Positions 44,482 through 54,265 of a stretch of 59,387 nucleotides of DNA are shown here, piece by piece; positions within the stretch are counted from its first letter, which is position 1; the number at the start of each line of letters is the position of its first letter. The notes beneath the pieces were generated by a model. The model saw nothing but the letters and a program-made list of their open reading frames with translations, searched no databases and had not been told where the DNA came from. The stretch covers positions 1 to 59,387 of the forward strand of contig CAZRSF010000036.1 in assembly GCA_964602655.1 (NCBI GenBank), in the 5' to 3' direction. This stretch comes from Moduliflexus sp964602655. Lineage in GTDB: Bacteria; Moduliflexota; Moduliflexia; Moduliflexales; Moduliflexaceae. A program made the translations under genes and the position numbers.

Positions 44482-45905
44482 TGAAACACACATCCGCATG
44501 GCTTCTTCTCCTGCTCGCCGCAATCGGCCTCTTTTATGCCGCCACGTTTCGCGACGGACATGATTGGGGCGGCGATTTCAGCTTGTACATCCATCACGCC
44601 CAAAATCTCGTCGAAGGCATTCCATACAAAGACACCGGCTATCTCTACAATCCGAAGAATGCGACGGTCGGGCCGGAAACGTTTCCGCCGGTGTTTCCGC
44701 TGCTGTTAGCGCCGGTCTATGCGCTGTTCGGGCTGAATTTGACGGCGATGAAAGTCGAATTACTGTTCGTCTTTTTGATCGCGCTCTGGGTGCTGTTCAA
44801 GGCATTCGAAGCAGAACTCTCTCCAGCGTATGCGCTGCTTCTGGTCGCCATCATCGGTTTCAACCCATGTTTTTGGGAATTCAAAGATCATATTCTTTCC
44901 GACACTCCATTCCTCTTATTCGTCTATCTGAGCCTGCTGACGATTCATCGCGCCTTTCGCGCCGAGCGTTCTCGCCGGGAGAACATTCTGGCCGGGCTGC
45001 TGGCGGGCGTGTTGATGTATCTTGCGTATGGCGCGAGAAGTCCGGGGCTTGTCCTCATTCCCAGCCTGTGGGCGTACGAACTGTTACGGCGGCGGCGAAT
45101 TTCGCGCTTGACGCTAAGCGCCACGATTGTGTTTGTCTGCTTGATGATGGCTCAGGGCGTTTTAGCGCATAACGATAGCAGCTATGGCGACCAATTTGCC
45201 AGTATGACGGTCGAGACGGTCATCAGGAATCTGCGCGAATACGCGCAGCGCATGGCAGTGTTTTGGGATAACGGTTCGTCTCGATTGGGGCGGCACGTCG
45301 TCCTGACCGTCACCGTGCTGTTGTCGCTGACGGGGCTTGCCGCGAGCATTCGACGGCGCATCACGATTTTCGACGTATTCGGCCTGTCGTACGGACTGCT
45401 GATTATTATCTTTCCGTTCAGTCAACTACGGTATCTCTTTCCGCTGTTTCCGCTGTCTATCTTCTATATGCTGCGTGCGCTTCAGCAACTTCCTGTTTTT
45501 TTCCCACGCATTGCTCGAAACATCGTTTCGATGTCGGTCATGCTCATGATTGCAACGACGTATATGCTTCGATATTCGCATCTTGAATATGGCACATTGA
45601 CAGAGGGCATCGCGACGCCGGCATCGCAAGAATTGTTGACATTCATCACCCGGCACACCGCTCGCGATGCGGTGTATATCTTCAGGAAACCGCGCGTATT
45701 GGCCTTGTTGACAGATCGAACGGCGGGTGTCTATCATACGCCGAGTTCCGATCAGGAACTCCTCGATTATTTCGCGTCGCTCGGCGTTGATTATATTGTG
45801 ACAAGCCCGTTAGACGAATCGTTTTTCACCGAATTCGTCGAACGGCATCGTCCTGCCTGGACAGTGCGGTTTGCGAATGCGGATTTTACCGTATATCAGG
45901 TGAAA
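44478..45905 (+). CDS. GT39-like membrane glycosyltransferase (3' end lost in gap)
   Basis: 476 visible residues up to the N gap. N-terminal FRDGHDWGGDFSLYIHHAQNLVEG has the acidic residues of the first external loop of PMT/ArnT-type GT-C enzymes. About ten hydrophobic segments follow and a soluble tail (LLDYFASLGVDYIVTSPLD...TVYQVK) that looks nearly complete. These enzymes use polyprenyl-phosphate sugars at the periplasmic face. The start overlaps the flippase stop (ATGATG). The true stop codon lies in or near the gap. Any reading across the Ns into the next gene is an artefact. Confidence 0.78.
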
Positions 45906-45915
45906 NNNNNNNNNN
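45906..45915. other. Assembly gap (10 N)
   Basis: A run of ten undetermined bases, the usual mark of a scaffold join or an unresolved stretch. The true length is not known. It removes the end of the GT39-like gene and the translation-initiation region of the next glycosyltransferase. Confidence 0.98.
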
Positions 45916-45926
45916 AGTATATGCTA

Positions 45927-47089
45927 ATGAAGAAAAAAATCAAAATCGTCTATCTACTTGGAACATTTGTCGTCGGTGGAACGCAAACACAGACGCTCGA
46001 AACGCTTCGGCGGCTTGATCGAGAACGCTTCGAACTTCGGGTCGTCGGCTTCGGAGAGGATGGCATATTGCGGGAGCGCATCGAGGCGTTGGGCATTCCG
46101 GTAAAGATGTGTGATTTTGACGGATTTCCGGCAGAACTCACCTTTCGTCATACGTTCGATTATTTCGATTTTTGAGCGGTCTCATCGCCTATTTACGCCA
46201 GGAGCAGCCGGATATCGTGCAAACCTATCTGTTTTGGGCGAATATTTACGGCTGCATCGCGGCGAAATTCGCAGGAACGCCGGTCATTATCACCGGGCGG
46301 CGCGGGTTGAGCGAACAGGATATTCTGCGCCCGTATTACCGCTGGCTGCTTGCATTATCGAATCGTTGGGCTACGATTGTTCTGACGAATTCGGAAGCGG
46401 TCAAACAACATTCGCTGACGCACGAATCCGGCATTTCAGCGGAAAAAATCCGCGTCGTGCATAACGGCGTTGATTGTCAGCGTTATCGGGCGGCGGTTGA
46501 CGTTCAGGAAAAAAAACGCGCGCTCGGTATATCCCCGGATGCGCCGATTATCGGCATCGTCTCGAATTTACGCGACTGCAAAGGTCTGGAAGACGCGGTG
46601 GAGGCCGCCGCGCTTGTATCTCGAACATTTCCGTCCGCAGTCTGGCTCTTTATCGGGCGAGACGACGGATTGCTTCCCGAACTGACCGAACAGGCGAGGC
46701 GTTTAGGAGTTTTGCAGGCGGTGCGGTTTCTCGGTCAACGCGATGATGTGCCGGAGTTATTGGCCATGATGGATATGCTGCTCTCGTCGTCGCATTCCGA
46801 AGGACTCTCGAACTCGATTTTAGAAGGTATGGCCGCTGGAAAGGCGATTATCGCCACGCATGTCGGCGGCGCAGCCGAACTGATTGAGGATGGGCAAACC
46901 GGAGTCTTGATTCCCGACCGCAACTCTGCGGCAATGGCGCATGAAATCGAACGATTGCTGCGCGACCCCGCGCTGCGCGAGCAATTCGGCGACCGCGCAA
47001 GAAAAAAGGCGCAAGGCCAGTTCAGCTTCGAACAAATGGTTCGGCGCGTCGAATCGCTGTATGACGAACTGTGCGGAAAATACGAATGA
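45927..47089 (+). pseudogene. GT4 glycosyltransferase interrupted by a frameshift
   Basis: The first part begins MKKKIKIVYLLGTFVVGGTQTQ and ends at a stop at 46173-46175. The rest (from about 46172) continues in a different frame as GLIAYLRQEQPDIVQTYLFWANIYG to the C-terminus, with PVIITGRRG, RVVHNGVD and SSHSEGLSNSILEGMAAGK. Aligned by eye with the two following paralogues, the parts make one ~387-residue GT4 protein. One extra T in the T5 run at 46169-46173 would restore the frame. This may be a sequencing error, likely so close to a gap, or a true frameshift. The start choice is uncertain because Ns cover the upstream side. Confidence 0.75.
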
Positions 47090-48270
47090 CGCCGGCAAAA
47101 ATCATCTATGTGCTTGGTACGTTTGCTATCGGAGGCACTGAGACGCAATTGCTCGAATTACTGCGCCGGATAAACCGAGAGCAGTTCGTCCCTATTGTGT
47201 ATGCTTTCGGGTTGGATGGGCCGTTGCGGGCTCGGCTCGAATCGCTCGCGATTCCCCTGTTCATTCGCGATTACGCCCCGCCATCCGAATCACGAATCGC
47301 GTGGCTGCGCGGGGCGCTTGCGCTTGTGCGCGAGATGACACGTTTTTTTCGACAGCAGCGGCCAATGATCGTGCAAAGTTTTTTGCCCTCTGCGAACCTG
47401 TTTGCGGCGATCAGCGCAAAATCGGCAGCCGTGCCGGTCATCATTACCGGGCGTCGGGCGACGCTGAATGCGAACGATCCGGCATTTCCGGCATTTCCCC
47501 ATCAATGGCTGTTGCATGCGTCGAATCTTTGGGTGACGGCTATCGTCGCGAATTCGATGCAATTGCGTGACGAATGCCTCATGAAAGAACGCTGGCTTTC
47601 GCCGCGCAAAATCAGAGTGATTCATAATGGCGTCGATGTCGAGCGCTTTCACGCTGTTCCGTCATCATTCGCGCTCGAACGCGCGTATGGAATTCCTGAA
47701 CACGCCCTGGTTGTCGGCACAATCGCGAATCTGGAGTCGCGCAAAGGCCATTCCGTCTTATTGAGGGCGGCAGGGACGGTCTTGCAGCAGATGCCGGACA
47801 CGCGTTTCGTCCTGATCGGACGCGATGACGGAATGCGAGAAACGCTGGAAACGTTTGCCGATCACGCAGGCATTCGCCAGGCAATCGTATTTGCCGGGCA
47901 GCAGCGCAATATTCCGGAATGGCTTTCAATCATGGATATTCTGGTCTCTTCGTCCCATCTGGAAGGACTGTCGAATGTCTTGCTCGAAGGGATGGCGGCA
48001 GGTCTGCCGATTGTCGCCACACGCGTGGCCGGCACGCCGGAAGTCGTCGTTGATGGAGACACCGGCCTCCTGGTTCCGCCGGGCGAACCTGACGTTCTGG
48101 CAGATGCGATCCTGCGCTTGCTGCGCGACCGCAAAACTCGCGAAAACATGGGCAGCGCAGGCCGACAGCGCGTACATACGGCCTTTCGAATCGAGCGGAT
48201 GGTTGCGCAAACCGAAACGTTGTATCGCGAGTTGCTTGATCAGAAATCAATGCGCAGAGTCGTCGGATAA
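47086..48270 (+). CDS. GT4 glycosyltransferase
   Basis: 394 residues, GT-B fold. N-terminal KIIYVLGTFAIGGTETQLLELLRR is the acceptor-side first strand and glycine loop. VIHNGVDVERF, then SSHLEGLSNVLLEGMAAGLPIVAT, contain the E-x7-E donor-site pattern of retaining GT4 enzymes. It overlaps the preceding gene as ATGA. It is a close paralogue of the frameshifted gene before it and of the gene after it, so the three probably arose by tandem duplication. Donor and acceptor are unknown. Confidence 0.88.
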   Translation: MTPAKIIYVLGTFAIGGTETQLLELLRRINREQFVPIVYAFGLDGPLRARLESLAIPLFIRDYAPPSESRIAWLRGALALVREMTRFFRQQRPMIVQSFLPSANLFAAISAKSAAVPVIITGRRATLNANDPAFPAFPHQWLLHASNLWVTAIVANSMQLRDECLMKERWLSPRKIRVIHNGVDVERFHAVPSSFALERAYGIPEHALVVGTIANLESRKGHSVLLRAAGTVLQQMPDTRFVLIGRDDGMRETLETFADHAGIRQAIVFAGQQRNIPEWLSIMDILVSSSHLEGLSNVLLEGMAAGLPIVATRVAGTPEVVVDGDTGLLVPPGEPDVLADAILRLLRDRKTRENMGSAGRQRVHTAFRIERMVAQTETLYRELLDQKSMRRVVG

Positions 48271-48285
48271 AAATAACCGTAATTA

Positions 48286-48380
48286 TTTACGTACCGACGA
48301 ACAGCCTTGTTCGTCGAACACGCCTTATGGATAAGCCTTCAGCCGGTTTCGGCGGACACGGCTGTCCGCCGGTACGTAAA
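48286..48380. repeat. MITE-like element with 11-bp terminal inverted repeats at a gene start
   Basis: Exact termini TTTACGTACCG (48286-48296) and CGGTACGTAAA (48370-48380) bound 95 bases. Inside are two further hairpins: CGACGAAC/GTTCGTCG (48295-48316) and GGCGGACA/TGTCCGCC (48351-48370). The element covers the apparent start codon of the next glycosyltransferase. Confidence 0.8.
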
Positions 48381-49550
48381 CAGTTACAAATAAACTTGAC
48401 AACACGGAAAAAAATTGTCTATCTTATTGGCACATTAGCCGTCGGCGGCGCGGAACGGCAGCTTGTCGAAACAGCGATTCGCCTTGATCGCACACGATTC
48501 GACGCCCGCATTTATGCGATTTCCAGCGGTGGCCCTCTCAAAGCATACGCTGAGCAGGCGGGCATTCCGGTGACGGCGCATGAGGCGAAGCGTTGCGGCG
48601 TCCTGGCGTATGCGAGGAAGTTTTTGGCGTTGTGCAGCTATCTGCGGCGAGAACGACCTGATATTGTCCATTGTTTTATGTTTACGCCGTCGTTGTATGG
48701 CGGATGTGCCGCGAAATTGACAGGACGTCCGATTGTGATTACAAGCAGACGGAATTTAGGACTCTTCAAGGATGGCGCAGTTCACTATCAATGGTTCGAA
48801 AATTTCGTCAATCGTTTTACCGATCTCGTCATCGTCAATTCTCGCGCCGTGCTGTCGGATACGCTGCAACGCGAACGTATCGCCGCCGATAAGGTCGAAG
48901 TGATTTATAACGGGATCGATACGTGCCGCTATGCTCCAGGAGATCGGCACGATCCGCAGGTGGCGCGGCTCAAAGCGCAGCTTGGAATTTCCGAGGCTGA
49001 TGTCGTCATCGGGATGATTGCGAATCTGTACCGTTATAAAGGACACCACGAACTGTTGACCGCGGCGGCGGAGGTCATTCGGGAGTGTCCGAATACGTTC
49101 GTTCTCTGTGTCGGAGAAGAACGAGAAGGACTTCTTCCCGAGCTTCGAAACCTCTGCACGAGGCATGGCATTCAGGATTACGTCCGATTTGCGGGATTCG
49201 TCTCGGACATCCCGAACATCTTGAAGATGATGGACATTATCGTGTCGGCGTCGTATGAAGAAGGATTTTCGAATGTGATCTTAGAGGCGATGGCTGCCGG
49301 AAAACCGGTCATCGCCACGTCGGTCGGCGGCAACCCGGAAGCGGTTCTCGACGGGGAGACCGGACGATTAGTTCCCGCGCATGATGCTCAGGCGCTTGCC
49401 GCAGCGATCCTCGACCTGGCGCAACATCCCGAACAGATCGCGCGATATGGTCGAAATGCAAGAATGCGAGTCGAAGCACATTTTTCAATGGAGACGATGA
49501 TCCATCGAATCGAACAGACGTATGACCACCTGTTGAGAGGAAAAGCATGA
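48327..49550 (+). CDS. GT4 glycosyltransferase, start inside a repeat
   Basis: 407 residues from the only ATG. The conserved protein begins about residue 27 with KKIVYLIGTLAVGGAERQLVETAIRL. GT4 features follow: PIVITSRRNLG, VIYNGIDTCRY, and SASYEEGFSNVILEAMAAGKPVIATSVGG. The first ~24 residues are encoded by the MITE-like element and are unlike the paralogues. A TTG at 48396 just past the element could be the native start, but no Shine-Dalgarno is clear for either. So the start is uncertain while the enzyme family is not. Its stop overlaps the next gene as ATGA. Confidence 0.85.
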   Translation: MDKPSAGFGGHGCPPVRKQLQINLTTRKKIVYLIGTLAVGGAERQLVETAIRLDRTRFDARIYAISSGGPLKAYAEQAGIPVTAHEAKRCGVLAYARKFLALCSYLRRERPDIVHCFMFTPSLYGGCAAKLTGRPIVITSRRNLGLFKDGAVHYQWFENFVNRFTDLVIVNSRAVLSDTLQRERIAADKVEVIYNGIDTCRYAPGDRHDPQVARLKAQLGISEADVVIGMIANLYRYKGHHELLTAAAEVIRECPNTFVLCVGEEREGLLPELRNLCTRHGIQDYVRFAGFVSDIPNILKMMDIIVSASYEEGFSNVILEAMAAGKPVIATSVGGNPEAVLDGETGRLVPAHDAQALAAAILDLAQHPEQIARYGRNARMRVEAHFSMETMIHRIEQTYDHLLRGKA

Positions 49551-51064
49551 CGAATATAGAAAAAACGATACCACGACCGATGCTGGAATTCCTGATCACG
49601 GCGCTCGCAGCGTATATGGTGTTTATTGCGTACTCTTCTTCGCCGCTTGCGTTCACATTGCTGCTGATCATCGGAACGATGACGATTCCGCTCTTATTGA
49701 AAACGCCGGAATACGCGCCACTGTTCGTCGCGCCGCTGCTTCCGTTTCGAGATGTGCATATCGTCTCTATTTTCCATGTCAAACGGATATTGATCTGGAG
49801 TTTGTTGCTCTATGTCATTTTTCGTTGCTCGGATTCCTTTCGGAAAAAACACAATCCCGCTCTCCGGCAATTCAAAATAGCAACCGCGCTGTTTCTTCTG
49901 TCACTTGTTATTGCATTGTTTACGGCATCAGAAGCCATCAATACCACCTTCGAAATAACCTCGGATATGTTTCGGCGTCGTGTCATTGCGTATGCGATTA
50001 TTCCGCTGGACTTGCTTGCGATGACGTATTTAGCGTACTTCTCCGTGCGAACGCCTCGCGCAATACGTCGTCTCCTGGATATCACTCTTGCCGTATCTGC
50101 GCTGATCGCGCTCTTAGGAATCGCGCAATATTATTTCAAAAAGCCCCTTCCAGCCCTCGCATTTTTGTATGATCCGGAATTCGTCTTCTGGGGACGAGCC
50201 ACCTCCATATTCACCAATCCGAATGAATTCGGCGCATACCTGAGCGTCATGATTATTCTCGCGATATTTGCCTGTGCCTTCGAAACTGGTTCCTCCTGGA
50301 AACGTTTCGGATTCTATCTCCCAATTGCATGTATGACTCTGCTGGCTCAATTCCTTTCCTTTTCGCGCGGCGCGCTTATTCAAACGATCATCGGCGGACT
50401 GATCGGATTTTTCGTCTATCATTTCAAGTTCGTTCGCAAAAAAATCTCCTGGAAATTGATGCTGTTTGTCGCTTCACTGGTGGTGTTGATCGCCTTCTCT
50501 CCGACAATCTATGACGGTTTTATGCGATTCCGCATAGGACTTTTGCGAGAAACAGAGTATCAAAAGGCGCTGTATTGGATGAGAACAGCGAGCGATTCGT
50601 TACGGAAATATACAATCATCCAGGCGTTAAATGCTTTCAAGGAACATCCTATTTTTGGCGTCGGTTTTAACATGTTTTCTGCGAAAAATATTGCCTCCGG
50701 CCTTTCTCCGCACAATCAATATCTCAAAATCCTTGCAGAAATGGGACTGGCGGGATTTATTCCGTTTCTCTTCATGTTGAGCAGTATCATCATGACCGCC
50801 TGGCGATGCCTTCCGTCGTTCTTTGACCGACAGCGTCATGTTGAGGAACAGCATCTTGCGCTGTTATTGTTTGTGGGAATTTGCGCGGCCATTCCCGGCT
50901 CTTTCTTTACCGATTCGCTCTTTTCCTTTTATGTCAACGGGAATTGGTGGCTATTTATCGGCGTCGTGTTCGCCGTTGCGCGCGAACATTCGAGCGATGC
51001 GTCTTCCGCCGTGTCCGTCAATTCGGGATCGCCCTCCTATGCCGGTTCTCATCATGTCCGTTGA
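49547..51064 (+). CDS. O-antigen ligase/polymerase-like membrane protein (second copy)
   Basis: 505 residues, about twelve hydrophobic segments. The family region includes RATSIFTNPNEFGAYLSVM, LSFSRGALIQTIIGG, and HPIFGVGFNMFSAKNI...SPHNQYLKILAEMGLAGFIPF, with the Arg and His residues of Wzy_C/WaaL proteins. It is clearly different from the one at 39560, so one may be the polymerase and the other the ligase. The start overlaps the preceding GT4 stop as ATGA. Confidence 0.85.
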   Translation: MTNIEKTIPRPMLEFLITALAAYMVFIAYSSSPLAFTLLLIIGTMTIPLLLKTPEYAPLFVAPLLPFRDVHIVSIFHVKRILIWSLLLYVIFRCSDSFRKKHNPALRQFKIATALFLLSLVIALFTASEAINTTFEITSDMFRRRVIAYAIIPLDLLAMTYLAYFSVRTPRAIRRLLDITLAVSALIALLGIAQYYFKKPLPALAFLYDPEFVFWGRATSIFTNPNEFGAYLSVMIILAIFACAFETGSSWKRFGFYLPIACMTLLAQFLSFSRGALIQTIIGGLIGFFVYHFKFVRKKISWKLMLFVASLVVLIAFSPTIYDGFMRFRIGLLRETEYQKALYWMRTASDSLRKYTIIQALNAFKEHPIFGVGFNMFSAKNIASGLSPHNQYLKILAEMGLAGFIPFLFMLSSIIMTAWRCLPSFFDRQRHVEEQHLALLLFVGICAAIPGSFFTDSLFSFYVNGNWWLFIGVVFAVAREHSSDASSAVSVNSGSPSYAGSHHVR

Positions 51065-52334
51065 ACGATTCGAACGCCGCAATTCCATGACACGCCGATG
51101 GTTCGACGTGGGGCGTCGGCTAACTCACCGCAACGCGCTGTTGTTGATGATTTCTATCGGGGCGCTCTGCCGCATCGCGTTTGTGTTCGGCACGCCGATT
51201 TTTTACGCGCCTGACGAACAATCGCATTTCAAATACATCGAATATCTTTGCGATCATCATTCGTTTCCGATTCAGACCAGTCAAACCGGCGCGTTAAGCA
51301 ATGACTGGGAATATTATCAGCCACCCTTGTATTATCTTGCGATGCAGCCGATTTATAGCGCGGCGGCGGCGGCGTTTTCGACAGAAGCGGCGATTGTCCG
51401 AACGATACGCTGCGCGTCGGTCGCGCTCTGGTTATTGACCGTCTGGTTGGCAGCGCGCTTTCTTCGCTCCGCCGCCATCACCGATGAGGCCGTCAACCGT
51501 TCGACAATGGCCGTGATGTGTTTACTGCCGACCTATACCTTTCTCTCGTCGGTCATCAATAATGACAATCTGCTGATTGCAATCGGGGGCGGGGTGTTCT
51601 GCCTGCTCGCGCAAAGAACATATTCATTAACGTATGTGTTCAGCCTGGGGATACTTCTTGGCTTGGCGATGCTCACGAAATTGAATGCCATCGTCTATCT
51701 CCTTGCCTGTGTGCTATCGGTCTGTTTCGACGCATTGGCCATGCGAACGCGCTGGCGCTCGATCGTGCTGCGCGGCGGATTGATCCTCGGCATCGCCACG
51801 GCGATATGGTTTCCCTGGGGACTGCGCAACTGGCAGACGTACGGAAGCATGACCGCCGAACATATTGCCAATATTCGAAAAATATGGGATTCCTGGGGCG
51901 AGGCCATCGCGTATATCGTCAGATCGCTGCTGCGGACGTTTTGGTCGGTGTCCGGGATATTCAACGATGTGTACGGCAATTTCCCGTTGATCGGGCTGCT
52001 TTTATCAGGCATCTCTCTGATTGGCCTGATCAAAATACGCCGCCAGCCAGAACTCGCGCGTCAATGGCTTCCTGACACCTCCCTGCGATTGTGGCGCATA
52101 TTCGCGTTGACCCTGTTGGCGCATCTGGCGCTTGTCTTCCGTTTCGGCATCTTATATCGGCAGGCGCAAGGCCGGTTTCTCTTTCCGATGCTGTTACCGC
52201 TGGCGATGTTCTTTTCATGCGGAATCAGAGCGATCATGTCGAAAGACGCCGGGAATCATCTCATGCTGCTTTTTATCGGCTATGCGACAACATTTACGAT
52301 GTTCAGCCTGTTGATATTCTTTCGAATAGCATAA
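51054..52334 (+). CDS. GT39-like/DUF2142-like membrane glycosyltransferase
   Basis: 426 residues from 51054. The external loop IFYAPDEQSHFKYIEYL, with its Asp-Glu pair, and YYQPPLYYLAMQPIY are typical of GT-C enzymes that use polyprenyl-phosphate sugars. About ten hydrophobic segments. Start options are 51039, 51054 and 51087, all without a clear Shine-Dalgarno; 51054 overlaps the previous gene by 11 bases. It ends 26 bases before asnB. Confidence 0.72.
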   Translation: MSVERFERRNSMTRRWFDVGRRLTHRNALLLMISIGALCRIAFVFGTPIFYAPDEQSHFKYIEYLCDHHSFPIQTSQTGALSNDWEYYQPPLYYLAMQPIYSAAAAAFSTEAAIVRTIRCASVALWLLTVWLAARFLRSAAITDEAVNRSTMAVMCLLPTYTFLSSVINNDNLLIAIGGGVFCLLAQRTYSLTYVFSLGILLGLAMLTKLNAIVYLLACVLSVCFDALAMRTRWRSIVLRGGLILGIATAIWFPWGLRNWQTYGSMTAEHIANIRKIWDSWGEAIAYIVRSLLRTFWSVSGIFNDVYGNFPLIGLLLSGISLIGLIKIRRQPELARQWLPDTSLRLWRIFALTLLAHLALVFRFGILYRQAQGRFLFPMLLPLAMFFSCGIRAIMSKDAGNHLMLLFIGYATTFTMFSLLIFFRIA

Positions 52335-52360
52335 ATTTCGAAGTGAGTAAAAAAAACGAT

Positions 52361-54265
52361 ATGTGTGGAATTTGCGGAAAAGTGGCGGCAGACCGCCAGA
52401 CGAGGATCGCAGAAGACGACATCCGCCGAATGAATGCGGTTTTACAGCATCGCGGACCGGATGATGAGGGCTATTATGTCAACAATCAGGTCGGACTCGG
52501 TCATCGCCGCCTGAGCATTATCGATCTCTCCACCGGCCAGCAGCCGATGTCTAACGCCCGTGACGACCTCTGGATCGTGTTTAACGGGGAAATCTATAAT
52601 TTTCTGGAATTACGAAGCACGTTAGGACGGCAAGGGATTCGATTTCAGACCACATCCGACACCGAAGTCATCCTCCATCTCTACGATCTGTACGGCGCGG
52701 CCTGCGTCGAACATCTGCGCGGCATGTTCGCATTCGCCATCTGGGACGAGCGCCGACAACGCCTGTTTGCCGCGCGCGACCGCGTCGGGAAAAAACCGTT
52801 TTTTTATCATGTCAACGAACGCGGCTTCTGGTTCGCATCGGAAATCAAAGCGATCCTGCAAGACGAGACGGTCGAACGCACCATGAATATCGAGGCGATG
52901 TGGCACTACCTGACCTATCAATACGCGCCGCCGCCCGCCACGATGTTTCGAAATATTTGCCAATTGCCCCCAGCGCACACGCTGATCTATGAGCATGGCG
53001 CGGCGCAAGTCGAACGATATTGGACGCTTCGGTATCTTCCGAAAACGCAACAATCGTCGCAGGAACGCCAGGAAGAACTGCTGTCCTTGCTGCGCGAATC
53101 AGTGAAACTTCGCATGATCAGCGATGTGCCGCTCGGCGCGTTCCTCAGCGGCGGCATTGATTCCAGTCTCGTCGTCGCCCTGATGGCCGAGTGTTCCGAC
53201 AGGCCGGTGCAAACCTTTTCCATCGGATTCGAAGAAAAAGAATTCAATGAATTGCCGTATGCGCGGATGGTGGCCGAACGATACGGGACAGACCATCACG
53301 AATTTCTGGTCAAACCCGACGCGGTCGAGGTTCTGCCGAAACTCGTCTGGCACTTCGACGAACCGTTCGGCGATCCGTCGGCCATCCCGACGTATTATCT
53401 GGCCGAGATGACCGGTCATCATGTGAAAGTGGCCTTGAACGGGGATGGCGGCGACGAATCGTTTGCGGGGTATATGCGCTATTTCGGACTGCGGATTGTG
53501 AAATTTTATCGTTGGCTGCCGTTGACGATCCGCCGCCATCTGATCGAAACCGCGCTCCGCGCCGCGCATCCGCACATCTCCGCGCTGCCCGCGCCGCTCG
53601 CCAAATTCTATCGAAATGTGCGCTATGTGCATGACCTCTCGCTGGCTTCAGCCGCCGAATTGTATGCGTATGCCATGATGATTTGCGACAATTCGCTGAA
53701 AACAACATTGGTGACGCCCGGCGTGCTTCAGCAGGTGCAGCATCTCCAATCGTTCGATTTTTTAGCCGACTATTTCTATAGCGACCGCACGAATCATCTG
53801 ACCGATGCCATGCTCTACACGGATGTCATGACCTACCTGCCCGGCGATCTGCTGGTCAAGATGGATCGCATGACGATGGCGCATCATGTCGAAGGACGCT
53901 CGCCGTTTTTAGACCATAAATTGATGGAATTCATGACGACCGTTCCGGCGGAAGACAAACTCCGCGGGTCATGTTCGAAATATCTGCTGAAACAGGTCGC
54001 GCGTCCATATTTATCGGAAGAACTGCTGACGCGCAGAAAACAAGGGTTTGGCGTGCCATTGCGTCTCTGGTTTCGCAACGAATTGCGCGAGATGCTCCAC
54101 GATCATCTGAGCGCATCGCATTTGGTGCGCGACGGCATTTTGAACGGACAGGCGATCCAACGAATTCTTCATGAACATCAGCAGAGCACACGGGACCATC
54201 AGCACCGACTCTGGCTGTTATTGAACCTTGAAATGTGGTATCGGCTGTATTTCTCACATGGATAA
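52361..54265 (+). CDS. asnB: Asparagine synthetase (glutamine-hydrolysing) / glycan-locus amidotransferase
   Basis: 634 residues. Cys2 is the nucleophile of the class II glutamine amidotransferase domain (MCGICGKV; RGPDDEG; GHRRLSIIDLSTGQQPM; FNGEIYNF). The synthetase domain has the PPi loop LSGGIDSS near 262-267 and GDGGDESFAGY. A normal AsnB makes asparagine from aspartate, ATP and glutamine. Within glycan loci AsnB-like enzymes are also thought to amidate sugar carboxylates, so the substrate is open. The ATG is fixed by the need for Cys at position 2. Confidence 0.93.
   Translation: MCGICGKVAADRQTRIAEDDIRRMNAVLQHRGPDDEGYYVNNQVGLGHRRLSIIDLSTGQQPMSNARDDLWIVFNGEIYNFLELRSTLGRQGIRFQTTSDTEVILHLYDLYGAACVEHLRGMFAFAIWDERRQRLFAARDRVGKKPFFYHVNERGFWFASEIKAILQDETVERTMNIEAMWHYLTYQYAPPPATMFRNICQLPPAHTLIYEHGAAQVERYWTLRYLPKTQQSSQERQEELLSLLRESVKLRMISDVPLGAFLSGGIDSSLVVALMAECSDRPVQTFSIGFEEKEFNELPYARMVAERYGTDHHEFLVKPDAVEVLPKLVWHFDEPFGDPSAIPTYYLAEMTGHHVKVALNGDGGDESFAGYMRYFGLRIVKFYRWLPLTIRRHLIETALRAAHPHISALPAPLAKFYRNVRYVHDLSLASAAELYAYAMMICDNSLKTTLVTPGVLQQVQHLQSFDFLADYFYSDRTNHLTDAMLYTDVMTYLPGDLLVKMDRMTMAHHVEGRSPFLDHKLMEFMTTVPAEDKLRGSCSKYLLKQVARPYLSEELLTRRKQGFGVPLRLWFRNELREMLHDHLSASHLVRDGILNGQAIQRILHEHQQSTRDHQHRLWLLLNLEMWYRLYFSHG

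Noticed and set aside
44358..46175. One open frame reading through the N run that joins the GT39-like protein to a GT4 N-terminus
   Set aside because: The Ns hide a gene boundary; the two halves belong to different families, and the GT4 part starts afresh with MKKKIKIVYLLG.
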